Source: Calditrichia bacterium (GTDB taxonomy: Bacteria; Calditrichota; Calditrichia; Calditrichales; Calditrichaceae). Taken from it: a stretch of DNA of 20,987 bases. Both the position numbers and the translations under genes were made by a program. The DNA lies in contig JALWEA010000615.1 in NCBI GenBank assembly GCA_027039465.1, forward strand, positions 1 through 20,987, written 5' to 3'. Positions within the stretch are counted from its first letter, which is position 1; each line of letters starts with the position of its first letter. Positions 6,725 through 14,781 of this stretch are shown here, piece after piece. The notes under the pieces were generated by a model. The model was not told where the DNA came from. It worked only from the letters and a program-made list of their open reading frames with translations, and ran no database searches.

Positions 6725-7813
6725 TTAACAAAATTTAAATTCTCTTGCGGTTTTGTACATTGTATCTATATTTTCAACCGGTGTGTCGTTCTGGATGCTA
6801 TTACTTGAAACCATAATATATCCCCCGTCTTTTCCTAAAATATTAATGGTATCTTCCACATGCTTTTTGACATCTTGCTGACTTCCGAAAGGAAGTATCT
6901 TTTGAGTATCAATGGCCCCGTGAAAAACCATTCTATCTCCGAATTGTTCTTTTAGAATTTTTGGATCCATACCCGCAGCCGTAGTTTGCACGGGATCAAT
7001 TATATCAATCCCGATTTCAATAAATCTGTCCAAAAGAGGAACAATAGATCCGCAGGAATGTGCCATCACCTTATAATTGTAGCTTTTGGCAAGATTTAGC
7101 AATTTTCGATAGTTTTCTAAGAATATTTCATCCCATTGCTCTTTACTAAAAAGAAGGCCGTTTTGGCTACCGAAATCATTTCCGAAAAAGAAGATATTCA
7201 TTTTCCCTTTCATTGTATGGAAGAACCGGTCATTTAATTCCAGATAAAAATCGGTCATTTTATTGACAAGGGTTTTTATGATTTCAGGATTTATGGCCAA
7301 ATTAAGAAGGAAATTTTCAAATCCGAACATCCTGTAACTATCGCCAAAAATTCCGGACCAAAAACCCCCGATAATAACTTTATCTTTAAACTCTTCACTC
7401 TCTTTCAGAAGAAGGTCAAAATCAAAATTACGTGGGTCAGGCCATTTATAGTTGAGTATATCAGCGGATGTTGTTGCGTTTTCCAAGGGCCCCTGTATGG
7501 CCTCATCCGCCCCGAATTTATCATCTTTAACAGTTCGCTTAAATCTAATACCGAAAGGACAAATTCTTTCATTTTCGGTCATTTCCAATTTAGGTCCGGT
7601 ATAAATCGGGAGGCTCGTTTCGTTCTGACTGATATCTCTGGCAGATAAATAGTAAAAGTCGCAACCTAAAATATCAAGAAGTTCTTTTTCGCTATTAACC
7701 CCATAATACGTTCTCAACTTAGTATCAATAGCTTTTTTTGCCTGATAATCAATTGGAACTCGGTCAGGCGTTTTATGCCGAAGAGCCGTATCGACGCGTT
7801 CTCTTGCCGTCAT
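6725..7813 (-). CDS. Uroporphyrinogen decarboxylase-like protein 2
   Basis: A second member of the same TIM-barrel superfamily, 362 residues. The opening MTARERVDTALRHKTPDRVP is the classic N-terminus of MtaA/HemE-like proteins. H252-S-C254-G matches the zinc-binding HxC pair. The C-terminal SSNSIQNDTPVENI (335-348) corresponds to the position of the third zinc cysteine but has none. VFHGAID (296-302) is in the place of the usual GGVD. The start codon directly abuts the stop codon of the UROD-like gene upstream in the transcript, with an AGAGG site inside the end of that gene, so the two are translationally coupled. This suggests the two proteins act together or form a complex. No corrinoid-binding protein is in the cluster, so a classical corrinoid methyltransferase role is not supported by context. 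Confidence 0.85.
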   Translation of the reverse strand: MTARERVDTALRHKTPDRVPIDYQAKKAIDTKLRTYYGVNSEKELLDILGCDFYYLSARDISQNETSLPIYTGPKLEMTENERICPFGIRFKRTVKDDKFGADEAIQGPLENATTSADILNYKWPDPRNFDFDLLLKESEEFKDKVIIGGFWSGIFGDSYRMFGFENFLLNLAINPEIIKTLVNKMTDFYLELNDRFFHTMKGKMNIFFFGNDFGSQNGLLFSKEQWDEIFLENYRKLLNLAKSYNYKVMAHSCGSIVPLLDRFIEIGIDIIDPVQTTAAGMDPKILKEQFGDRMVFHGAIDTQKILPFGSQQDVKKHVEDTINILGKDGGYIMVSSNSIQNDTPVENIDTMYKTAREFKFC

Positions 7814-8917
7814 TTATTTACCTCTTTGGTACTTATGCCAGATTTCTTTAGCTTCATTGCAATTCTTTACTATGGTAATTACCGATAATCCTTCCGGAGG
7901 TAAATTTGAAAATATCCAGTCCATATCTTTTTCGGAAATATCACCCCAAATTATCAATGGTTTGGTAGAAAGAATGGAATGATATTTTTCGCTAAGCTCT
8001 TCGGCAGAAGGTCCGCCCTCGTCAATATGAAGTTCAAGAGCATGAAAATTCATTTTCAGGTAAGATTCGGTCGGAACAAATCCCGTTGAGTGCTGATGCA
8101 TTATTGTTCCCTCAAGGGAATTAACAATGGTACGCATTCGTTCCTCGATGAATTCCGAATAAAGGTCGGGAGAAAGTAATGTTACGGCGTCTTCCTGATA
8201 CCAAACTGTTTTTTTAGGAGCCCATGCATAATAGTAAAATGAACCGATACCTCCGTAAAAACTTGGGATGCGTTCCAATTGAAATTTTGCAGCTTCCACC
8301 CAGAACTTCACCAGCATATCGGCAATCCTATGAACATCATGTGGGGCTGTCAACATTGCCATTACAAATTCGGTTCCACCATATAATGCGGAAAGAAGAT
8401 CGGTAAGCCCACGCATTCTTGTCGTTGCAATAGGCCATCTCCCTGCGCTTTTAACGGCTAATTCTTTAAACATAACATCCATCAGTTTTACCCACGGATT
8501 ATCCGGGTCAAATCGAATGTCATAGTTTTTGCTATCAAAAGATTCCGGTGGCTCCGAATAAATAGAACCGGAAGAATGATTTGCATAGATAGGACAGCCT
8601 AAAAAAGCCTCCAACCACGGAATGCCCCAATAGGCCGTAGCACTCCAGATGAAATCACCGCCGCATTGTTCGTGCGCTATGTGCAGATTCTCAGAATCGA
8701 TTATAAATTCTTCTATCGGGAAGTCTTCGGGAGTTAATGCCCTGCCTTCTGCCAATTTAGACATAGAGGGATATCGTGGAATCGGATATTCACTCCCTAC
8801 ATAAAAACCTAATAAAGGACGTTTGTTCTCTCGTCGATGAAACGACTTAAAGAGCTTGACCCTTTCTTCCATCGATTTGAATTGGTCAGTCAAAATTATG
8901 TCCTTTTTGATGATCAT
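7814..8917 (-). CDS. Divergent uroporphyrinogen decarboxylase-like protein 3
   Basis: A 367-residue protein of the same superfamily, more divergent than the other two. The barrel segment that carries HSCG in its neighbours reads MHQHSTGFVPT here, with H276-S-T278-G, so the cysteine of the zinc pair is replaced by threonine. Other traits of the group are kept: a long N-terminal extension with aromatic residues, and IIWGDISE (322-329) in the place of the GGVD strand. Zinc binding as in MtaA seems unlikely. It could be a non-catalytic partner of protein 2, to which it is fused end to end in the operon, or an enzyme with a different chemistry. It starts 9 bases after the propeller glycosidase gene and has only a weak GGA site, so its translation probably depends on its neighbour. 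Function not recognised. Confidence 0.65.
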   Translation of the reverse strand: MIIKKDIILTDQFKSMEERVKLFKSFHRRENKRPLLGFYVGSEYPIPRYPSMSKLAEGRALTPEDFPIEEFIIDSENLHIAHEQCGGDFIWSATAYWGIPWLEAFLGCPIYANHSSGSIYSEPPESFDSKNYDIRFDPDNPWVKLMDVMFKELAVKSAGRWPIATTRMRGLTDLLSALYGGTEFVMAMLTAPHDVHRIADMLVKFWVEAAKFQLERIPSFYGGIGSFYYYAWAPKKTVWYQEDAVTLLSPDLYSEFIEERMRTIVNSLEGTIMHQHSTGFVPTESYLKMNFHALELHIDEGGPSAEELSEKYHSILSTKPLIIWGDISEKDMDWIFSNLPPEGLSVITIVKNCNEAKEIWHKYQRGK

Positions 8918-8926
8918 TTTCCAAGC

Positions 8927-10477
8927 TTAAATTAACGCGAACGAGTACAATTCGGCTTTATCCATATAGAAACGAATTTTTCGCAGACGTTCAATCTCCG
9001 GTTTTGGGTACTCTGCACGAGTAGTAGAACCTACGGGTATTTTGGTTTTTCCTTTCCAGGAAAACGTGTGACGAACATCGTCACCGGTAAAAACATCACA
9101 TTCCTGCCGACTGAAGCCGGGGATAACATTATCATAGACATCTACGATCTCTGCGGAAATTGATCCATTTTCTTTGCAACGGGCGTTCACCTGAAGAGTC
9201 GTTCCATCGGAAATCAGAGGCCTTGTTATTAAAATCCCGGGCCGCGGATGAACGGCATCAAGTGAAACAAAACCATCCAATCTCAATTTCGCAAGGCCCA
9301 ATGCATATTCAACTTTGCTTAGATCATGCGCTTCCGGCACATCAAGCCCTTCTCTGGCACCGGTTATCCACCAATCGTGGTGATTTTTTGACCCCCCGTA
9401 AAAGACAAATAATTCATCGCCTACTTCAATGGGTTTGCTTGGGATAGTAACCATATATTGATCCCAGCTACCCTCGCCATCCGGGGAAATGAACGGTTGT
9501 CTTTTATTAAGATGTTCCCAGTTCTTGCCATCTCTACTATAGACCAACCTGACATACAGATTATTCGGAACGTAACGGTGTACATTCAAGAATCCAAGGT
9601 TCAAATTGCCGACAGGGTACTGGCATAATCCATAAAATGTTTCATCAAGATCATCCAAACCGTCTTCCGCCGACAGTACCGGATAGAGTTCACCCCAATG
9701 AATAAAATCGGCGCTTTCACTTTGCCAAATTCTGCGTTTGTTATTACGTGACCAATCCAGCGGATAATAAGGCGGACTCCAATGGCCGACAACAGGATTT
9801 TTAAGATTGCGAGCAACGGCATACATATCATAGTGGCGGGTGTTAATTACGTATATTCTGCTGATAGGGTCGTAATGCGCAATAACCACATCATCCAATT
9901 TTGAGCCCGAACGGCCTAATACAGGAGGCGAATTATAGGGTGTCCAGTGTATTCCGTCTCCGGATGCCGCCGCAACAACAGTGGCAACGTCTCTTTTTCC
10001 GGGAGAAAACTGTGTGTAAATTCCTTTGAATCTTTTATTTTCATCTTTTTCGTCCGGATCAAACACAAGCCCGAGATTATAGGCATTTGGGATGACGATA
10101 TTGGTGGCTTTTCCATTATATTTATGTATATCGAATTCCGGTTTCCTCCACACAATTCCGTCTTCGGATTCTGCATAGAGAATATGATAAATACTTTTAC
10201 CTATTGCCGGCTCACCGGGTTTAATATCCGGTTTGTTCCAATCGGTGTACCAGCACTTGAAAAGATTGTCTTTGGGGTCTCTGATAACTTGCCATGTATT
10301 GCATGAAAAATACGTTACATGTTCCCAAGGTTTGTCTTTTACTAGAACCGGATTTTCTTTTATTCTAACCGGTTGATGCCATGTTCGGCATATATTTTCC
10401 ACGGATTCAATGACTAGATCATCTACGAATATCTGTTTCTCCCTTCCAATGTTCAACATTGTCGGGTCAAATTTCAT
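8927..10477 (-). CDS. Cytosolic five-bladed-propeller glycosidase-like protein
   Basis: A 516-residue protein with no signal peptide, so cytosolic. It resembles the GH32/GH43/GH62-type beta-propeller hydrolases in its broad pattern. The N-terminus REKQIFVDDLVIES (12-25) is typical of a widespread uncharacterised propeller group. Repeated D-G-x-x-W motifs (SEDGIVW at 104-110, SGDGIHW 172-178, SRDGKNW 314-320) mark the blades. The region about 430-516 is a beta-sandwich with IPGFSRQEC (452-460) and a closing RFYMDKAELYSF. Catalytic acids cannot be assigned with certainty. The same C-terminal pattern occurs in the exported protein at 13122-14747, so the two are paralogues in different compartments. 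AGGAG precedes the start. It probably cleaves imported oligosaccharides or glycosides, but an arabinanase, sialidase-like or fructanase-like role cannot be distinguished. Confidence 0.65.
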   Translation of the reverse strand: MKFDPTMLNIGREKQIFVDDLVIESVENICRTWHQPVRIKENPVLVKDKPWEHVTYFSCNTWQVIRDPKDNLFKCWYTDWNKPDIKPGEPAIGKSIYHILYAESEDGIVWRKPEFDIHKYNGKATNIVIPNAYNLGLVFDPDEKDENKRFKGIYTQFSPGKRDVATVVAAASGDGIHWTPYNSPPVLGRSGSKLDDVVIAHYDPISRIYVINTRHYDMYAVARNLKNPVVGHWSPPYYPLDWSRNNKRRIWQSESADFIHWGELYPVLSAEDGLDDLDETFYGLCQYPVGNLNLGFLNVHRYVPNNLYVRLVYSRDGKNWEHLNKRQPFISPDGEGSWDQYMVTIPSKPIEVGDELFVFYGGSKNHHDWWITGAREGLDVPEAHDLSKVEYALGLAKLRLDGFVSLDAVHPRPGILITRPLISDGTTLQVNARCKENGSISAEIVDVYDNVIPGFSRQECDVFTGDDVRHTFSWKGKTKIPVGSTTRAEYPKPEIERLRKIRFYMDKAELYSFALI

Positions 10478-10525
10478 TGATAATTTCTCCTAATGCATAA
10501 TCATAATTTTTTTAACGTTTTAATG

Positions 10526-11389
10526 TTATGCGCCGTATATTTTTTTCTCAATGGCTTTTAAATTTTTCAAACCTTCTTCGGCAAGCGCATCGGCGCTGGG
10601 AGCAAGTTTTCTCCAGATTGCGCAAAGCTTGGCAAGTTCTTTAATATCAGGGGTAAAAGATTCAATTGTAATCCACCCCTGGTAATCGATATCTTTCATG
10701 GCACGGTACACTTCTTCCCATTGCACCAAACCTGTCCCGGGTATTCCCCGATCGTTTTCACAAGCGTGAAAATGCCCGAGGTAATCACCCGTATTCACAA
10801 TAGCATCGTAAAAACTTCTTTCTTCCCTTATCATGTGGTAAGTATCAAGATTAATCTTCACATTGGGTTCATCAACATCTTTGCAGAACTTAACGGCGTC
10901 TTCTGCAGTATTGATAAAATAAGTTTCAAAACGATTTACCGGTTCAACCGTCAGCATTATCCCCTTGTCCCGGGCATACTTGGCCGCTTCTTTAAAACTT
11001 TGCACACCCCATTCCCATTCTTGTTCTGTTCTTTGGGTGCCTGTAAAATATCCCCAGGCGGCATAGCTAACTCCGCCAACACCACAATTTCCACCTGTGA
11101 TCGCATAAGCTACATCGATACATTTTTTATAATATTCAACACTATTTTTTCTGATATTCTCATCAGGTGATATGGGGTTTGCTTCTTCCGTCATGGTAAG
11201 GGCAAAATTAACGCCCATATCATTTTCTTTTAAAGCTGCTTTCGTTTCTTCGATAGGGATGTGATCCGGGTGGCCAAGATGAATTTCTACGCCGTCAAAG
11301 CCTAATTTTTTTGCACGGGAGATATAATGAATATCCTCTTTTACAAAGTCGCCAGTCCATAATAACAACATTATTCCATACTTATGCAT
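10526..11389 (-). CDS. Ketose 3-epimerase-like sugar isomerase/epimerase (TIM barrel)
   Basis: A cytosolic xylose-isomerase-like TIM barrel of 287 residues, closest by eye to the D-tagatose/D-psicose 3-epimerase group. The metal and catalytic residues fall almost exactly where they lie in the Agrobacterium psicose 3-epimerase (E150, D183, H209, E244): E149 in VEPVNRFE, D182 in LDTYHM, H208 in GHFHACENDR, and E243 in TIESF. These segments, including NTAEDAVKFCKDV and GIPGTG, read like the family. The reaction would be epimerisation at C3 of a ketose. The start has a near-perfect TAAGGAGGT site (11396-11404), so it is probably well translated. Together with the isomerase at 2172-3614 it implies that aldose and ketose forms of an uncommon sugar are interconverted. 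Other members of the superfamily act on 3-keto sugars or inosose, so the substrate is open. Confidence 0.85.
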   Translation of the reverse strand: MHKYGIMLLLWTGDFVKEDIHYISRAKKLGFDGVEIHLGHPDHIPIEETKAALKENDMGVNFALTMTEEANPISPDENIRKNSVEYYKKCIDVAYAITGGNCGVGGVSYAAWGYFTGTQRTEQEWEWGVQSFKEAAKYARDKGIMLTVEPVNRFETYFINTAEDAVKFCKDVDEPNVKINLDTYHMIREERSFYDAIVNTGDYLGHFHACENDRGIPGTGLVQWEEVYRAMKDIDYQGWITIESFTPDIKELAKLCAIWRKLAPSADALAEEGLKNLKAIEKKIYGA

Positions 11390-11436
11390 TTTTTACCTCC
11401 TTAATTATTTGTTAAAATTATTATTATATCTTGAAT

Positions 11437-13059
11437 CTAATGCTTTTCTTCTGCTTTCAGCTTTGGCGGCATGGGAGCATAAGCATAAAATTCCAATTGT
11501 GGCGTTTGGAACGAGCGATATAACGGGTCACTACCATCCATATTAAAACGAACAATCAATTGGTAGGAAAGATGCTGATTAGTGATCTTGTTAAAACGAT
11601 CCGGAAGCTTAACGTGAGCTTTCCCGTCTTTGCCCGTCCTAATTTTAAGCAGCGTACCGCCAATTTTCATCCGCTGTTTTAATGGGGTTTTGTTCCATGA
11701 ATCATATCCCGGTTTATCGCGTTCGACATACCAAAACTCGAGCTCTTTGTCAGGTAGGGGTTTACCGTTTTCTTGTGTCAGACTAATTGTATAACTATTG
11801 AGCCAACGACGATGGGTTTTGTCATAATCGCGCACAACCCAAATCTTTGTTCCGATTGTATGGCGATTAACTTTTATGCGAAATGTGTGGAGATTGATGT
11901 AATTTTCGTGTCGCCGACCGTAACCAATCGGATCGTCTCCTCCGAAATGGCCGGCACAAGCAATTGTCCCGTCATCCAATGCATAGATCCAGGGTTGGTA
12001 CACTTCTCCATAACCACTAACGCCTTTTAACGGATGCCAATTTTGTCCTAAATCGTCTGACCAGAAATATTTGCCGGGTCTCATGCATCCAACCAAAATA
12101 CTGTCCTTTGTCAGACAAACAGTTTCCGGAACTGTTCCGCTATGTACAAATTCCAAAGGTCCGGGCATAAAACATTTTTTATTCCTATACACGAACTGCC
12201 TACCAGGTTTGGCAAAGATACTGTTGTTAAAAAAGAGCAAATTTCCATCAGGCAATTCGACAAAATCTGTTTCCGAAACATTTTGTCCGCCAAAAATAGG
12301 GAGAGGTCCCTGCCATGACCTGCCCTGATCAAAGCTAAAAAACAAAGACATTTTCATTTCATTGTTTGTATCTAATCTCTTTGCGGTTCGTGTGGGCCTG
12401 TCCGTCCCTTTCCCCCAACGAGGCTCGTAGGGTAAACATAACACTAAAGTCCCATCGGATAAAGTCCGCAGCCTGTGCGGGAAATATGCAAAGCGATCTA
12501 AACAAAACGGCTTAGCCGGTTTCCATGTTTTTCCGTTGTCTTCCGAAACATGCAGAATTTCGTTTGTCTTAACCGTAGTATCCAGAGAATAAGCCGCCCA
12601 GTTGAAGCGCAAAAAACGTCCATCCTTGGTTCGGGCAGAAGCAAATTGATGAACACTGTGCTGGTGGCGATAGGGCTCTCGGGATATCACTTTCCATGTT
12701 TTCATGTTATCTGTGGATTCAAGCAGGACAGCTTCCATTAAATACTGTGACTTATCATAGCCGGCCGGTAGCCCCATCTCATACCACCGCTGCGGTGATA
12801 CTTGTTTCAATGGCTGTTCGGGTAAACTCACTTCTTCGCAACCAATATACCATTGCCCTTTTTCACCCGGGAAAAATGAAACCCATGAAGCATAACCAGG
12901 CTGACTCTTGGGACGGTAAACTATGCGAGAGTTAAAATCTACCGCTTCTACTGCTGGTTCTGTTGAATCTGACGAATCTGCTAAACCTCTGCCCAAAGCC
13001 CAGGAAAACGATGATGCCAACATAACAAGGATGTAAAATATTATTCTGATATGTTTCAA
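11437..13059 (-). CDS. Exported sialidase-like (Asp-box) protein with C-terminal beta-sandwich
   Basis: A 540-residue exported protein with an apparent signal peptide of about 21 residues (KHIRIIFYILVMLASSFSWA). Four Asp-box motifs are clear: STDNMKTW (115-122), SEDNGKTW (172-179), SFDQGRSW (242-249) and SDDLGQNW (334-341). They define a six-bladed sialidase-type propeller of about residues 45-400. The rest (about 405-525) looks like an immunoglobulin- or transthyretin-like domain (LTQENGKPLPDKE, TGKDGKAHVKLP). The start codon is TTG: it follows AGGGA at 9 bases, no in-frame ATG lies upstream before a stop, and only this start gives a full signal peptide. The arginine triad of true sialidases cannot be identified with certainty. 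It could be a sialidase, another exo-glycosidase or a binding protein. It lies between a secreted propeller gene and the epimerase gene, so it probably acts on the same glycan outside the cytosol. Confidence 0.75.
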   Translation of the reverse strand: MKHIRIIFYILVMLASSFSWALGRGLADSSDSTEPAVEAVDFNSRIVYRPKSQPGYASWVSFFPGEKGQWYIGCEEVSLPEQPLKQVSPQRWYEMGLPAGYDKSQYLMEAVLLESTDNMKTWKVISREPYRHQHSVHQFASARTKDGRFLRFNWAAYSLDTTVKTNEILHVSEDNGKTWKPAKPFCLDRFAYFPHRLRTLSDGTLVLCLPYEPRWGKGTDRPTRTAKRLDTNNEMKMSLFFSFDQGRSWQGPLPIFGGQNVSETDFVELPDGNLLFFNNSIFAKPGRQFVYRNKKCFMPGPLEFVHSGTVPETVCLTKDSILVGCMRPGKYFWSDDLGQNWHPLKGVSGYGEVYQPWIYALDDGTIACAGHFGGDDPIGYGRRHENYINLHTFRIKVNRHTIGTKIWVVRDYDKTHRRWLNSYTISLTQENGKPLPDKELEFWYVERDKPGYDSWNKTPLKQRMKIGGTLLKIRTGKDGKAHVKLPDRFNKITNQHLSYQLIVRFNMDGSDPLYRSFQTPQLEFYAYAPMPPKLKAEEKH

Positions 13060-13121
13060 GGTCTTGTTCCCTGAGTATTTGATAATTTAAACATTATTAT
13101 TTCTAAAAATCTTTTAATCAT

Positions 13122-14747
13122 TTATTTAAATTCAAAACCATATAAGAAAGCTCTTTTTAAATAAAACTTAGCTTTTTTGGCTCCCTTCGGGGCTTTGTCT
13201 CCGCCTTTCCATTTTACTAACAGGGATTTATAATCTCCACTAAGCCGAGGGCAATCAGAACGTGTAAATCCGGGAATCGGATTTCCGTCTGCATTTAAAA
13301 GCTCAACTTGCAGGTAACCGGCATCAAAATTCGGTTTACTCACTTTTTTAGGAGGTCTTGTTTTCAAGTTTATGCGAAGTTGTTTCCCCGCCAAGTCTGC
13401 TTCTTTGGTAACCGCCATTCCAAGAGTTGGGCCACCGGCAACCGGGGCAAGGGCATACATTCGATCGAATCGCCAATAAGCGCGGCACAAAGCGCTGTTT
13501 GTAGGCAGAGCACCACTGGCCTCATCGGCAACATATTCCATTCCAATCTTTTTCCGGTGTTTTCGAGTATCGTGAAGATCGCTATGTAAACCTTCCGAAC
13601 CACCATAATAAACAAAAAGCGTATCGTTTTGAACGATCAGGTTTTTTGTTTGGAAGATCATCCCGCCACCATAATCTCCAAGCGGAGGATTGTTAAGACA
13701 TTGACGACGATCGGGATACCACCAGTGTATTCCGTCACGAGAGGCAGCCATTCGTAAATTGAGCACGCCATTAATAGGGAAATCCATCGTGATCATAGCG
13801 ATATAGCCACCTTTGACTTTGATTGGGACTAATTCAAAATATTCTGCGTCGGGATGATCGCGTGCATCTTTATCAACGAGGATCCGATCCGGATTCCTGA
13901 AAAAGCTATTGCCATCTTTACTGACGGCCCGGGATATCGTTCGAACGGCACCATTTGCACCGGCATAATCCCATACGGGTTTATAATCCGTTTTTCTTAC
14001 ATTACGCAATTCACAATAATAAGTAATGTAGCCACCCTTTCCATCGGGATAGACGAAAGCAACCGCCGAATTCATCGGGCCTTTGATGTTTTCATTAATA
14101 CATTCCCATTTTTTACCGTCTTTTGAATGGTAACGGCTGAGCATACTGTAACCTTCATTCCATAATTTTTCAAGATAACGGCGTTCCTGTGCAATACCCT
14201 GAAATACAAACATCTCGTAAGGCCATTCTTTATTTTTGGGATTGACAATAACCGAAGCCCATCTTCTGCCAACAACTTTCTTGCCGTCGAACATCAAATT
14301 TGTTTTCTTGTATTTTCCATAAGGGAAATAGGGAAGCTCAGGTCTAATCCAATGAACACCATCCTTGCTTTCAAAATAGCATAAGTGGCTGTTCCCTTCA
14401 TTTTTTGAACTTAATCCTTTCATTTCGACTTCCGCCGGTGCACAAAATATCCAGGCCTTCCATAGCCCATCTATCGGATCGATTAGAATTGTACCGTAGG
14501 ACATTACACTACCGGCATCCCATGGCATTTCCCCCTCAATCAATGGATTGTTTTTGTCCGGCTTACCGTTCTCCACCCGCCAGGCGACCAAGTTCAATTC
14601 GCTAAAATCATCGGGCATTAATAAAGGCATACGATTTCCATGCTCTTTTGTAAGCATTTCTTGGGCTGACAAACCGGAGACAATAAAGTTTAATAAAATA
14701 ACGCCGGATAAAATAAAACCCCATAAAGCATTAATTGATTTGCTCAT
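13122..14747 (-). CDS. Secreted five-bladed-propeller glycosidase-like protein
   Basis: A 541-residue exported relative of the protein at 8927-10477. I place the start at the ATG at 14747, not the one 18 bases upstream at 14765, because AGAGGAA sits 6 bases before it and it gives a compact signal peptide with cleavage near residue 28 (SGLSA/QE). Blade motifs are SKDGVHW (127-133), SKDGKKW (208-214) and SRDGIHW (336-342). YYGGS (380-384) matches FYGGS of the paralogue, and IPGFTRSDC (491-499) and the final KFYLKRAFLYGF match its C-terminal sandwich. The family is the GH32/GH43-like propeller type but its activity is unknown. Probably it removes side groups from a polysaccharide in the periplasm or outside, while its relative finishes the job in the cytosol. 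It is followed by the sialidase-like gene and preceded by the esterase gene. Confidence 0.7.
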   Translation of the reverse strand: MSKSINALWGFILSGVILLNFIVSGLSAQEMLTKEHGNRMPLLMPDDFSELNLVAWRVENGKPDKNNPLIEGEMPWDAGSVMSYGTILIDPIDGLWKAWIFCAPAEVEMKGLSSKNEGNSHLCYFESKDGVHWIRPELPYFPYGKYKKTNLMFDGKKVVGRRWASVIVNPKNKEWPYEMFVFQGIAQERRYLEKLWNEGYSMLSRYHSKDGKKWECINENIKGPMNSAVAFVYPDGKGGYITYYCELRNVRKTDYKPVWDYAGANGAVRTISRAVSKDGNSFFRNPDRILVDKDARDHPDAEYFELVPIKVKGGYIAMITMDFPINGVLNLRMAASRDGIHWWYPDRRQCLNNPPLGDYGGGMIFQTKNLIVQNDTLFVYYGGSEGLHSDLHDTRKHRKKIGMEYVADEASGALPTNSALCRAYWRFDRMYALAPVAGGPTLGMAVTKEADLAGKQLRINLKTRPPKKVSKPNFDAGYLQVELLNADGNPIPGFTRSDCPRLSGDYKSLLVKWKGGDKAPKGAKKAKFYLKRAFLYGFEFK

Positions 14748-14781
14748 GATATTTCCTCTTACCATTAATTTAAGTTACCAT

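Noticed and set aside
5589..8917. HemE (heme synthesis) function for the three UROD-like proteins
   Set aside because: Three copies among sugar genes, no other heme genes, and HxC zinc-type residues rather than the HemE substrate arginines.
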